Below, piece by piece: positions 14,634 to 21,842 of a stretch of 43,782 nucleotides of DNA. The notes beneath the pieces are model-generated. The model searched no databases, was not told the origin of the DNA, and saw only the letters and a program-made list of their open reading frames with translations. Every line of letters begins with the position of its first letter. Positions within the stretch are counted from its first letter, which is position 1. Source of the DNA: Archaeoglobaceae archaeon (GTDB lineage: Archaea; Halobacteriota; Archaeoglobi; Archaeoglobales; Archaeoglobaceae); the NCBI GenBank assembly GCA_015520485.1, contig WAPX01000007.1, positions 1-43,782 on the forward strand, given 5' to 3'. The translations under genes and the position numbers were made by a program.

Positions 14634-15500
14634 ATGCCCGATGCAAAGGCCTTTGTTGAAGTCATAAAACCCAAGCAAACCACGCTTTTAATGGTTACAT
14701 GCGTCGTAGCATACTTCATAGCTCTCAAGCTGCACAACAAACCTTTCTCACCTGAAAGTTTCACATTAATGTTTATGGCTACAGTTCTCGCTGTGGCGGG
14801 AACCACAGCTTTAAACATGTGGCTTGACGGAGATATAGACGCGCTCATGTGCAGAACGCGTAAAAGACCCGTCCCCTCTGGCAGGCTTTCAAATAAAGGG
14901 TGCGCCGCTTACGGAGCTTTTCTGTTCGGGCTTGGTTTAATTCTTGGACTGCTTGTCGGTGTAAGTTTTTCAGCAGTCCTGTTTCTGGGTCTGTTTTTCG
15001 ACATCATCGTCTATACAGTGATGCTGAAAAGAAGAAGCCCGTATTCGATAGTGCTTGGAGGCCTTGCAGGAGCCATGCCCTGCCTCGCTGGATGGACTGC
15101 TGCTGCTGGAAGAATAGAAATCGCCGGCTTACTTGCCGCTGCAATAATCCTCCTCTGGATTCCCGCTCACATATGGTATCTGTCGATGTACTACGAGGAG
15201 GACTACAGAAACGCCAGAATACCCATGCTTCCGCTGGTTGTGGGTATGGAAAAAGCTTCATGGGCGATAGTCGTGAGCGTTGCCTTTATGCTGGTGGTGG
15301 TGGCCGTTCTGTTCTTCGTTGCACCTCTCGGAGTTGTTTACCTCGCTGTGTCTGCCAGTACGGTCAGCATCCTGTTAATTAAAGCCATCAGATTTGCTAT
15401 ATCTCCGAGCAGAGAGAAGGCAAGAAAGATGTACAAACTTGCGAGCATAACACTTGGAGTTGTTTACATAGCGATGTTTGTTGGAGCTTTTATTGGCTGA
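14634..15500 (+). CDS. ctaB: Heme O synthase (protoheme IX farnesyltransferase)
   Basis: CtaB transfers a farnesyl group to heme b, giving heme O for heme-copper oxidases or for conversion to heme A. The 288-residue UbiA-family membrane protein carries the diagnostic NMWLDGDIDALMCRTRKRP at 61-79: Asn61, Asp65, Asp69 and the RT-RP signature separate CtaB from menaquinone prenyltransferases. About eight hydrophobic spans are visible. The second Asp-rich region is YYEEDYRNARIPMLP. It is intact although the genes on either side are decayed. AhbC, an earlier heme enzyme, is 4 kb upstream. No oxidase subunit is in the window, so its end use here is unknown. Confidence 0.9.
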   Translation: MPDAKAFVEVIKPKQTTLLMVTCVVAYFIALKLHNKPFSPESFTLMFMATVLAVAGTTALNMWLDGDIDALMCRTRKRPVPSGRLSNKGCAAYGAFLFGLGLILGLLVGVSFSAVLFLGLFFDIIVYTVMLKRRSPYSIVLGGLAGAMPCLAGWTAAAGRIEIAGLLAAAIILLWIPAHIWYLSMYYEEDYRNARIPMLPLVVGMEKASWAIVVSVAFMLVVVAVLFFVAPLGVVYLAVSASTVSILLIKAIRFAISPSREKARKMYKLASITLGVVYIAMFVGAFIG

Positions 15501-15600
15501 TTTGCTGAAAACTGTCTCTGTTCAACGGAGATTGAGGTTTACAGGTTACAGGCAAAATAAATATAAATTGAGAAGATTTGTCTGCTGGCGGTGAGAAAGC

Positions 15601-16651
15601 ATGTCAACAGCTTTAATTTTAATTTTGATCAGTACCTTAACCGTTACTACCGTGTTCACACCTAAAGGCTGGCGAAAGTGGTAATACACGAGTTTCCGGG
15701 CGATAGAGATTACGCAGTTATTGTACTCGAAAAATTTAACAAAAAATGACGTTATAGACGTGTTCAAGTCTGCCGGATTGCCCGTGAAGTATGTTGAAAA
15801 TTACCGCAAGGAATGGATGCAGAGTTTTTATGATCCACACGTCAATCGGGAAGAAGACTGGAATTTTCAGAAGTATAGACGGTAAATTCTGGCCAGGCTG
15901 TTCAGACTGGGTGAGGTTTACATCTACATAAACAGGGGGCTACACCGTTAAAGGAGATGTTCAGCTCGTTAAGAGGGGAGACATTCAGAACCTCTACAGA
16001 GTTACGGGTTACGGGAATTTAACCTACGAAGTTCAGGGTAGTGTTCTGGCGGAACTGCTGGCAGTTTTCCTCGCAGTACCTGCCTCTTCGTTTCTCTTTT
16101 CGAGGTACTACGCCAGAAAGGTATTTTCATCTAATTTAAGCAGAGAGGAGAAACTTTACAGAATCAGAAGACTGGCAGTATTCATTTCCATACCTATAGC
16201 GCTGGTTCTGGTATTTTCCATGATCCTGCTGAATGTCATGACCGTTTACGACATAGTCGTCAGCTACTTCACTGAATACAGCGAAACCGTATTCGTAATT
16301 GGCTTTCTCGGAATCTGGATGCTGATATACGCCTGACGTTAAAGTTCTCGGAAACTTTTGCCGTCTGGATTTACGTTTCAAATCTGATAAATCCATTCAG
16401 CTTGAGTTTTTACGCTTACACAACAATCCTGCTCGCTGTAATGTCAGTGCTCTTTTTGACATTTGGCAGGATAACGGTTTATCTGGAGCACAGAGCGGAC
16501 AGGTTCACAGCAAAAACAGTAGGAAGAGATCCGTACGCCAGAGTTCTGACCAAACTGGCAGAAATAAACGTTATGAAACGAAAAAATAGGTAAACTGTTC
16601 AGTATATTTACTCTACACCCCTCGATAGAAGAGAGAATTGAGAATCTTTAA
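15601..16651 (+). pseudogene. M48-like membrane metallopeptidase, heavily degraded
   Basis: A start at ATG 15601 gives a signal-like MSTALILILISTLTVTTVF, and the frame then breaks after 27 codons. Further pieces in other frames continue it: AKVVIHEFPGDRDYAVIVLEK, DVIDVFKSAGLPVKYVE, YTVKGDVQLVKRGDI, then membrane spans (LAELLAVFLAVPASSFLF, LVLVFSMILLNVMT). The end has YLEHRADRFTAKTVG, the E-x3-D zinc-ligand helix of M48 peptidases, and after one more shift HPSIEERIENL, their usual C-terminus. The HExxH helix that should precede the Glu motif is not found in any frame. At least four lesions are needed to join the pieces, so the gene is dead. Confidence 0.78.
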
Positions 16652-16744
16652 CGTCATTTACACTTTTCTTTAACCACCGGTTTCAAGAAAAGTTTCAGCT
16701 TACTCTGCATTCCTTAAGGGCAAAAGCAAACGGAAGGTAAAACG

Positions 16745-16750
16745 TTTATA
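16745..16750 (+). promoter_or_regulatory. TATA box of trm5
   Basis: TTTATA is centred 27 nt before ATG 16775, and no ribosome-binding site lies between. This indicates a leaderless mRNA. Confidence 0.5.
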
Positions 16751-16774
16751 GAACACGTGTTAAGGTAAAATAAA

Positions 16775-17599
16775 ATGTCACTCAGAAAAATACTGAGGGA
16801 AAAATACAGCATAGGTGAAAAAGAGCTGTCTGCTGTGAGAAGGAGCTTTGAAATCATTGGAAACGTGGTTGTAATAGACATACCGGATGAAGTATACCAC
16901 CTCAAAGACGAAATCGTAAAGGCAATACTCGAAAAGCACAAACACGTCAAGACCGTGCTGAGGAAGGTTGGCGAGGTCAGCGGAGACTACAGGGTTGCCA
17001 GCTACGAGGTAATTTACGGTGGGGAAACGGAGACAGTGGTGAAGGAGCACGGATGCAGGTTTTTGCTCGACCCAACGAAGGTCTACTACTCGGTAAAGCT
17101 TTCCGGAGAAAGGGAAAGAATATTCAGGCTCGTAAAACCGGGAGAGAGAGTTCTCGTTATGTTTGCAGGAGTTGGCCCTTTCGCGATAACAATTGCAAAA
17201 AACGCTGAGCCGGGAGAGGTCGTTGGTGTTGAACTGAATCCGAAAGCCGTCGAGTACTTCAGAAAAAACGTGAAACTGAACAGGGTGGAGGATGTGGTAA
17301 AGGTTTACGAGGGAGACGTAAGAGAAGTTGTACCGAAACTTGAAGGGAAGTTTGACAGAATTCTCATGCCTTCCCCAAACAACGCTCAGGATTTTGCAGA
17401 TGTCGCAGCCTTAAAGGCGAAAAAGGGAAGTTACATCCACTACTACACCTTCGCCGGAGTGGAAGAGGAAAAAGACCTGCCGGGCAGAGTTGAAAGCCTT
17501 TTCTCACCCTACATAAAGTGCAGAGTTGTTTTCGTAAGGAGGTGCGGCAATTTCGCTCCTTACGTGCACAGGTACGTCGTTGACTTGCTTGTCGAATAG
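16775..17599 (+). CDS. trm5: tRNA (guanine37-N1)-methyltransferase Trm5
   Basis: Trm5 methylates N1 of G37 next to the anticodon, preventing frameshifts, and in archaea also starts wyosine synthesis. The 274-residue protein has an N-terminal domain with VVVIDIPDEVYHLKDEI and a Rossmann methyltransferase domain with VLVMFAGVGPFAITIAKN (127-144), VVGVELNPKAVEYFRKNVKLN and DRILMPSPNNAQDF as the catalytic loop region. YIHYYTF follows. The MPSPNNAQDF loop resembles the archaeal Trm5a/Trm5b forms; I cannot choose between subtypes. It ends one base before the stop of the convergent epimerase gene, with no spacer. Confidence 0.88.
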   Translation: MSLRKILREKYSIGEKELSAVRRSFEIIGNVVVIDIPDEVYHLKDEIVKAILEKHKHVKTVLRKVGEVSGDYRVASYEVIYGGETETVVKEHGCRFLLDPTKVYYSVKLSGERERIFRLVKPGERVLVMFAGVGPFAITIAKNAEPGEVVGVELNPKAVEYFRKNVKLNRVEDVVKVYEGDVREVVPKLEGKFDRILMPSPNNAQDFADVAALKAKKGSYIHYYTFAGVEEEKDLPGRVESLFSPYIKCRVVFVRRCGNFAPYVHRYVVDLLVE

Positions 17600-18520
17600 C
17601 TACTTCATGGACTCGAGCAGGTCTCTAACAGCCATTCTGACAGCCTGCTCAGAACTGTACTTGGGCTTCCAGCCCGTGGCTTTTAGCTTTTCGATTGACA
17701 GAAGCATAACCGGAACGTCTCCTTTCCAGCCCCTGTCACCTCCCGTAAACCTGAATTTCGGACTCAATCCCATCTCCTCGCAAACTATTTCGGCTATTCT
17801 TTTAACTTTAATCTGATCCTCGCTTCCTATGTTGAATATGTTCACCCTGCCGTCAGCTTTCAGGCCAAAAAACATTGCTTCAATGCAGTCGGAGATGTAT
17901 ATGTACGACTTGTTCTGCTCTCCGTTTCCAAGAATTTCAAGCTCATCGGGATTTCTGCGGAGTTTCATTATGAAGTCGTATATCACGCCGTGGTTGCTCC
18001 TCTTACCTATAACGTTGGCAAACCTGTAAATCCAAGCTTTCATGTCGAAGGTATGGCAGTAAGATGATATCAGAGCCTCACAGGCCAATTTCGAAGCACC
18101 GTATATGGAGATCGGCACTGTGGGGTAGTCCTCGGGCGTGGGAATTACCTCGGCTTCGCCGTAAACGGTAGAAGTTGAAGTAAAAATTATTTTATCAACA
18201 TTATTTTTTCTCATTACCTCGAGAAGGTTGTACGTCGCGAGGATGTTGTTTCTGTATATTTCATCCGGATTTTCACTCCCAATTCTGACATCAGGATTTG
18301 CGGCTATATGCCACACTTCGCTGAAGTTCCTTTTTCTGAACACATCTTCAATTTCTGACCTGCTGGCGAGATCCACTTTTATAAACTCCGCGTCAGGATT
18401 GAGGAAAGACACACCGGATGAAAGGTTATCCAGTATTACGACCTCTTTTCCCTCTTCAACGAGTCTGTCAACCAGATGCGAACCTATAAACCCAGCACCA
18501 CCTGTTACAAGGATTGCCAT
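17600..18520 (-). CDS. NAD-dependent sugar-nucleotide epimerase/dehydratase (GalE-like)
   Basis: The 306-residue extended short-chain dehydrogenase has VTGGAGFIGSHLVDRL at 5-20 for NAD binding, TSTSTVYGE (114-122) and the catalytic pair Tyr140/Lys144 in YGASK. VIGKRSNHGVIYDF marks the substrate side. It probably acts on a UDP- or other NDP-hexose for surface glycans or sugar precursors; the exact substrate cannot be read. The TATA box TATATATA at 18542-18549 lies 25-26 nt before ATG 18520. This rules out the longer frame that opens at 18562 inside the promoter. ManC, another sugar-nucleotide enzyme, is 22 kb away. Confidence 0.85.
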   Translation of the reverse strand: MAILVTGGAGFIGSHLVDRLVEEGKEVVILDNLSSGVSFLNPDAEFIKVDLASRSEIEDVFRKRNFSEVWHIAANPDVRIGSENPDEIYRNNILATYNLLEVMRKNNVDKIIFTSTSTVYGEAEVIPTPEDYPTVPISIYGASKLACEALISSYCHTFDMKAWIYRFANVIGKRSNHGVIYDFIMKLRRNPDELEILGNGEQNKSYIYISDCIEAMFFGLKADGRVNIFNIGSEDQIKVKRIAEIVCEEMGLSPKFRFTGGDRGWKGDVPVMLLSIEKLKATGWKPKYSSEQAVRMAVRDLLESMK

Positions 18521-18541
18521 TGGCATGGCTTTAGCAGAAGG

Positions 18542-18549
18542 TATATATA
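18542..18549 (-). promoter_or_regulatory. TATA box of the epimerase gene
   Basis: TATATATA is centred 25-26 nt before ATG 18520, which decides the start of the minus-strand epimerase gene. The promoter is back to back with that of the Sm protein gene. Confidence 0.65.
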
Positions 18550-18592
18550 CGGTTTTTGACATCTTTTAACTTGCTAAAGGGGTGAAAGAATC

Positions 18593-18820
18593 ATGCTTCC
18601 AAATCAGATGGTCAGGTCGCTCATCGGAAAGGTCATAAAAGTGGAAATGAAGGGAGAGGAGAGCGAACTCGTTGGAAAGCTCGAAAGTGTTGACGATTAC
18701 ATGAACATACACATAAGCAATGCCGTGGAGTACAGGAACAACGAAAAAATAAGGAATCTCGGCACGCTCGTTCTGAGGGGTAACAACGTCATACTCATAC
18801 AGCCCTACGAGGAACAGTAA
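18593..18820 (+). CDS. Sm-like RNA-binding protein (archaeal Lsm, Sm2-like)
   Basis: Archaeal Sm proteins form seven- or six-membered rings that bind U-rich RNA. The 75-residue product shows Sm1 (VIKVEMKGEESELVGKLESVDDYMN) and Sm2 (LGTLVLRGNNVILIQP) motifs with the Asp-Tyr-Met-Asn and Arg-Gly-Asn RNA-binding loops. The start MLPNQMVRSLIGK is nearly the same as my recollection of A. fulgidus Sm2. AAGGGGTG ends 11 bases before the ATG and CTTTTAAC (18563-18570) is a possible TATA box. A regulator gene follows 30 bp later in the same direction. Confidence 0.95.
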   Translation: MLPNQMVRSLIGKVIKVEMKGEESELVGKLESVDDYMNIHISNAVEYRNNEKIRNLGTLVLRGNNVILIQPYEEQ

Positions 18821-18850
18821 CTAAATTTTTAAGTTTCTGTTAAAGGTATT

Positions 18851-19219
18851 ATGATGGATACGAGAGATGAGGTACTCCGCATTCTTGAGGAGAGAGGCAG
18901 CATTCTGCAGAAAGACCTGTGGAAGGAGCTTAACATAGACAGCAGCAAGTGTTCCAGAATTCTGAGAAAGCTCGAAAAAGAGGGGCTGATAAGAAGAGTT
19001 GAAATCGTTGTTGATGGTGTTAAGACTTTTAAGATTGTTCCAGCCGGAGCTGAGGAGGAAGAGGAGAAAGAAGACGAGTTCAGCCTGCAGGCGATAATGG
19101 AGAGAATGGAAAATGTTTCCGGACTACCTCCGTGTTTTGGCTGTCTCGAAAAAGATTGTGAGGTTACCGCCTGTTTAAAACTCGAAGTCTGGTTTCTGAG
19201 GAAGTCTCTTGGAAAGTAA
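18851..19219 (+). CDS. Winged-helix transcription regulator with C-terminal four-Cys site
   Basis: Residues 1-66 form a winged helix-turn-helix of the Lrp/MarR-like class (EVLRILEERGSILQKDLWKE, then SKCSRILRKLEKEGLIRRVE). An acidic linker of seven Glu and Asp follows. The C-terminus has Cys95, 98, 103 and 108 in the pattern C-x2-C-x4-C-x4-C, suited to a 4Fe-4S cluster or zinc, so it may sense redox state, oxygen or iron. The start may be ATG 18851 or the adjacent ATG 18854, which is 25 nt from a TTTTTAAG element. It follows the Sm gene. Three GCATTAAC repeats lie just downstream (19224-19250) and may be its own or a neighbour's operator. The target genes are unknown. Confidence 0.8.
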   Translation: MMDTRDEVLRILEERGSILQKDLWKELNIDSSKCSRILRKLEKEGLIRRVEIVVDGVKTFKIVPAGAEEEEEKEDEFSLQAIMERMENVSGLPPCFGCLEKDCEVTACLKLEVWFLRKSLGK

Positions 19220-19223
19220 ATGC

Positions 19224-19250
19224 GCATTAACGTGCATTAACTGCATTAAC
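19224..19250 (+). repeat. Three direct repeats of GCATTAAC
   Basis: Copies lie at 19224-19231, 19234-19241 and 19243-19250, spaced 10 and 9 bp, i.e. on one face of the helix. They sit between the four-Cys regulator and aroE, about 40 bp upstream of the aroE TATA box. They suit an operator array. Confidence 0.6.
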
Positions 19251-19273
19251 AGTTTTAAATAAGCAGTTTTAAA
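19251..19273 (+). repeat. Paired AGTTTTAAA elements
   Basis: AGTTTTAAA occurs at 19251-19259 and 19265-19273, directly after the GCATTAAC repeats. These may be extra promoter elements or regulator half-sites upstream of aroE. Confidence 0.45.
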
Positions 19274-19284
19274 CGGCAGTCAAC

Positions 19285-19293
19285 TATTAAATA
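19285..19293 (+). promoter_or_regulatory. TATA box of aroE
   Basis: TATTAAATA is centred 25 nt before the ATG at 19314. No ribosome-binding site is present, so a leaderless mRNA is likely. Confidence 0.55.
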
Positions 19294-19313
19294 CTTTCCA
19301 GCAGAAGCAGTTT

Positions 19314-20129
19314 ATGGACTGCTATGGCGTAATCGGACACCCGGTAAAACACTCGGTATCTCCTGCGATGCACAACGCGGCATTCAGGGCTATGAAGATA
19401 GATGCCGTTTACGCATCCTTCGACGTGAAACCCGAAGACCTGAAAAAAGCGATAGAGGGGGCAAAAGCCCTTGGAATTAAAGGTTTGAACGTAACAATTC
19501 CGCACAAAGAAGAGGTGTTAAAGCTCGCAAAGCCAGACGAGCTTGCTCTGAGAATTGGTGCAGCAAATACGCTGAAATTTGACGAAGAAGTACTTGCCTA
19601 CAACACAGACGCCTATGGTGCTCTAAAAGCCCTCGAAAACGCTGGAGTTGGCGTCTCCGGAAAAACGGTGCTGATAATTGGGGCTGGAGGGGCTGCGAGA
19701 GCTATTGCCTTCGCCCTTGTGGGGGAGGGGGCGACAGTGGTTGTTACAAACAGAACCGAGCAGAGGGGATTAAAGCTCGTTCAGGACGTCAGAAAGTACG
19801 GCGAGTGCGTGTTTGTTCCGATGAGTGAGCTCGAAAAACTCAGGTTTGATATCCTGATAAATGCAACGCCTGTGGGAATGAGTGGCTACATGCCGGGAAA
19901 ACTACCGGTTGACAGCAAGCTCATAAAAGAGGGGATAGTCGTCTTTGACACCGTTTACAATCCGATGGAGACAGCTCTGATAAAACTCGCAAAAATGAGA
20001 GGGTGCAAGGTCGTTTACGGAATTGACATGCTCGTACATCAGGGAGCGAGAGCCTTCGAGATATGGACGGGTTTGAGTCCTCCGTTTGACGTGATGAAAA
20101 AGGCTGCACTCAATGCTCTGGAACGCTAA
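19314..20129 (+). CDS. aroE: Shikimate dehydrogenase
   Basis: AroE reduces 3-dehydroshikimate to shikimate with NADPH, the fourth step from DAHP to chorismate. The 271-residue protein has VIGHPVKHSVSPAMHN for substrate binding, catalytic Lys65 in NVTIPHKEEV and Asp99 in AYNTDAYG. The nucleotide-binding loop is LIIGAGGAARA (120-130), followed by VTNRT, whose Arg after Asn-Thr indicates NADPH. The length matches the family. No other aromatic amino-acid genes are adjacent; aroE stands alone with its own promoter. Confidence 0.96.
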   Translation: MDCYGVIGHPVKHSVSPAMHNAAFRAMKIDAVYASFDVKPEDLKKAIEGAKALGIKGLNVTIPHKEEVLKLAKPDELALRIGAANTLKFDEEVLAYNTDAYGALKALENAGVGVSGKTVLIIGAGGAARAIAFALVGEGATVVVTNRTEQRGLKLVQDVRKYGECVFVPMSELEKLRFDILINATPVGMSGYMPGKLPVDSKLIKEGIVVFDTVYNPMETALIKLAKMRGCKVVYGIDMLVHQGARAFEIWTGLSPPFDVMKKAALNALER

Positions 20130-20139
20130 ACTCGTTAAG

Positions 20140-20147
20140 CTTAATAC
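20140..20147 (+). promoter_or_regulatory. TATA-like element of the IMPase gene
   Basis: CTTAATAC is centred 25-26 nt before ATG 20169, with no ribosome-binding site. Confidence 0.45.
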
Positions 20148-20168
20148 TCTTTAACCTCATGTTAAAGT

Positions 20169-20951
20169 ATGGATGCTTCTCTTGCTCTCAAAATTTCGAG
20201 AGAGGTTGCAAAAGCTGTAAGAGATGCAGTTCTTCCAGTCGCCGGAAGTAAATACGCTGGAGAGAACGTGGGAATGGGAAAAGACGGGACACCAACGAAA
20301 AGAATTGACAGAATAGCTGAGGACGCTGCTGTTGAAGTTTTGAAGGACTGGGACGTTAGAATTGTAACGGAGGAGTCCGGGATCATTGGGGATGGCAGTA
20401 CAGTCGTTGCCCTGGATCCGATTGATGGGACTTTCAATGCTGCCAGAGGTATTCCAATATATTCTGTTTCCCTGTGTTTTGCAAAATCAAACGGCGGTAA
20501 CGCAAAGTTTGAAGGCGCTTTTTTTGGATACGTGTACAATATAGCCACCGAAGACGAATACTATGCTGATGAGCTGGCTTACAAAAACGGTGAAGTAATA
20601 AAAACGTCCGAAACCGACAGAATAAACGAAACAAACGCAATAATGTACTATCCAACCAGAAACTATGGATTTAAAAGGGTGCGAATATTCGGTGCTGCGT
20701 CTCTCGAAATCTGCTTTGTTGCGGATGGCAGTGTGGACTGCTTCATAGACGTGAGAAAGGGAGCCGGTAAGGGTATGCTGAGAGTTTACGACGTTGCTGC
20801 GGGGCTCTACATCGCAAAGAGGGCTGGAGCAGAAGTTACAACACCGGAAGGCAGGTCGCTGAACGATAAAGAGTTTACAATGGAAGAAAGGTTCAGAGTT
20901 CTAGTTGCCAATAAAAGACTTCACGGAGAACTACTGAAACTGGAGCTGTAA
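20169..20951 (+). CDS. suhB: Inositol-1-monophosphatase / fructose-1,6-bisphosphatase (archaeal dual type)
   Basis: Archaeal IMPases hydrolyse both inositol-1-phosphate and fructose-1,6-bisphosphate with Mg2+. The 260-residue protein has the metal-binding sites TEESG (67-71) and LDPIDGTFN (82-90), and a late site RVYDVAAG after GAASLEICFVADGSVDCFIDVR. The next gene is NAD kinase, the same pairing as AF2372/AF2373 in A. fulgidus (from memory). Inositol phosphate is the precursor of archaeal lipid headgroups and of the heat-stress solute di-myo-inositol phosphate, so either the lipid/solute or the gluconeogenic role is possible. Confidence 0.92.
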   Translation: MDASLALKISREVAKAVRDAVLPVAGSKYAGENVGMGKDGTPTKRIDRIAEDAAVEVLKDWDVRIVTEESGIIGDGSTVVALDPIDGTFNAARGIPIYSVSLCFAKSNGGNAKFEGAFFGYVYNIATEDEYYADELAYKNGEVIKTSETDRINETNAIMYYPTRNYGFKRVRIFGAASLEICFVADGSVDCFIDVRKGAGKGMLRVYDVAAGLYIAKRAGAEVTTPEGRSLNDKEFTMEERFRVLVANKRLHGELLKLEL

Positions 20952-21024
20952 CAGTTCGAAGCAGTACTAAACTAGGTTCAAAATTTTCAGAATTTAATTT
21001 TCAAGATTTTCAGAAAAACTTTAG

Positions 21025-21032
21025 ATTAAATA
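21025..21032 (+). promoter_or_regulatory. TATA box of NAD kinase
   Basis: ATTAAATA lies 24-25 nt before ATG 21053. GAGGGGAGA between them may also act as a ribosome-binding site. Confidence 0.5.
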
Positions 21033-21052
21033 AGACATGCGAGGGGAGATTG

Positions 21053-21805
21053 ATGAAAGGTGCAATCATCTGCAAGCCGGGATCAGAAAAGACGGCTAGA
21101 GAGGTGCTGAGTTTCCTCGAAAACGTGGGTATCCCGGCTGACATTGTGGAGAACTGTTCTGAGTGTGAGACATACGATTTTGTCGTTACCGTTGGAGGAG
21201 ACGGAACCATTCTGAGAGCTCTTCAACAGATCAGGAGATGTCCTCCAATTTTTGGAATAAACACAGGCAAAGTCGGACTGTTGACTCACGCAACCCCAAA
21301 AAATTTTAGAGAAAAACTCAGTGCAGCTCTCGAAAAAATGGAAGTTGAGGAATTTATGAGGATAGAGTGCGAGGACCTGATAGCTTTAAACGAGATTGCG
21401 CTTTTAACGGCAATGCCCGCAAGGCTTGTGGAGTTTTCAATTTTCGTTGATGGAGTGGAAATAGAGCGGTTGAGAAGTGACGGCTTGCTAATCTCCACGC
21501 CAATAGGCTCAACTGCCTACGCTCTCTCGACAGGAGGGCCGATAATAGACCCGAGAATTGAGTGCACGCTGATAGTCCCGGTAGCTCCCTTCAAGCTTGG
21601 ATGGAAACCGTGGGTAGTCGGAAAGCACAGAAAGGTTGAAGTTAAGGTAATCAGCAGACAGTGTCTGGCAATAGCTGATGGACACACAACTCTGCAGATA
21701 GAGCCTGATACGACCCTCTTGTTCAGAAAATCGAGATTTCCAGCTAGATTTTTTAAAATGGAAAACAGAGTAGCCAGAATAGTCAGCATGCTGAAAAACA
21801 TGTAG
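21053..21805 (+). CDS. nadK: NAD kinase
   Basis: NadK phosphorylates NAD+ (and possibly NADH) to NADP(H). The 250-residue sequence has the GGDGT motif at 48-52, GINTGKVGLLT, the NE motif in ALNEIALL and SDGLLISTPIGSTAYALSTGGPI. These are all canonical for the family. ATG 21053 is chosen over the preceding in-frame TTG 21050 because GAGGGGAGA is well placed for it. It follows the IMPase gene in the same direction with a 100-bp gap and its own TATA box. A perfect palindrome TTAATGCATTAA (21807-21818) follows the stop. Confidence 0.95.
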   Translation: MKGAIICKPGSEKTAREVLSFLENVGIPADIVENCSECETYDFVVTVGGDGTILRALQQIRRCPPIFGINTGKVGLLTHATPKNFREKLSAALEKMEVEEFMRIECEDLIALNEIALLTAMPARLVEFSIFVDGVEIERLRSDGLLISTPIGSTAYALSTGGPIIDPRIECTLIVPVAPFKLGWKPWVVGKHRKVEVKVISRQCLAIADGHTTLQIEPDTTLLFRKSRFPARFFKMENRVARIVSMLKNM

Positions 21806-21806
21806 T

Positions 21807-21818
21807 TTAATGCATTAA
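21807..21818. other. Perfect 12-bp palindrome
   Basis: TTAATGCATTAA lies between the convergent nadK and PhoU/TrkA_C genes. It shares GCATTAA with the repeats upstream of aroE. It may be a bidirectional end signal or a protein site; a chance match is also possible in AT-rich DNA. Confidence 0.35.
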
Positions 21819-21842
21819 TGCGACCTCGAAGCTAACTGACTG

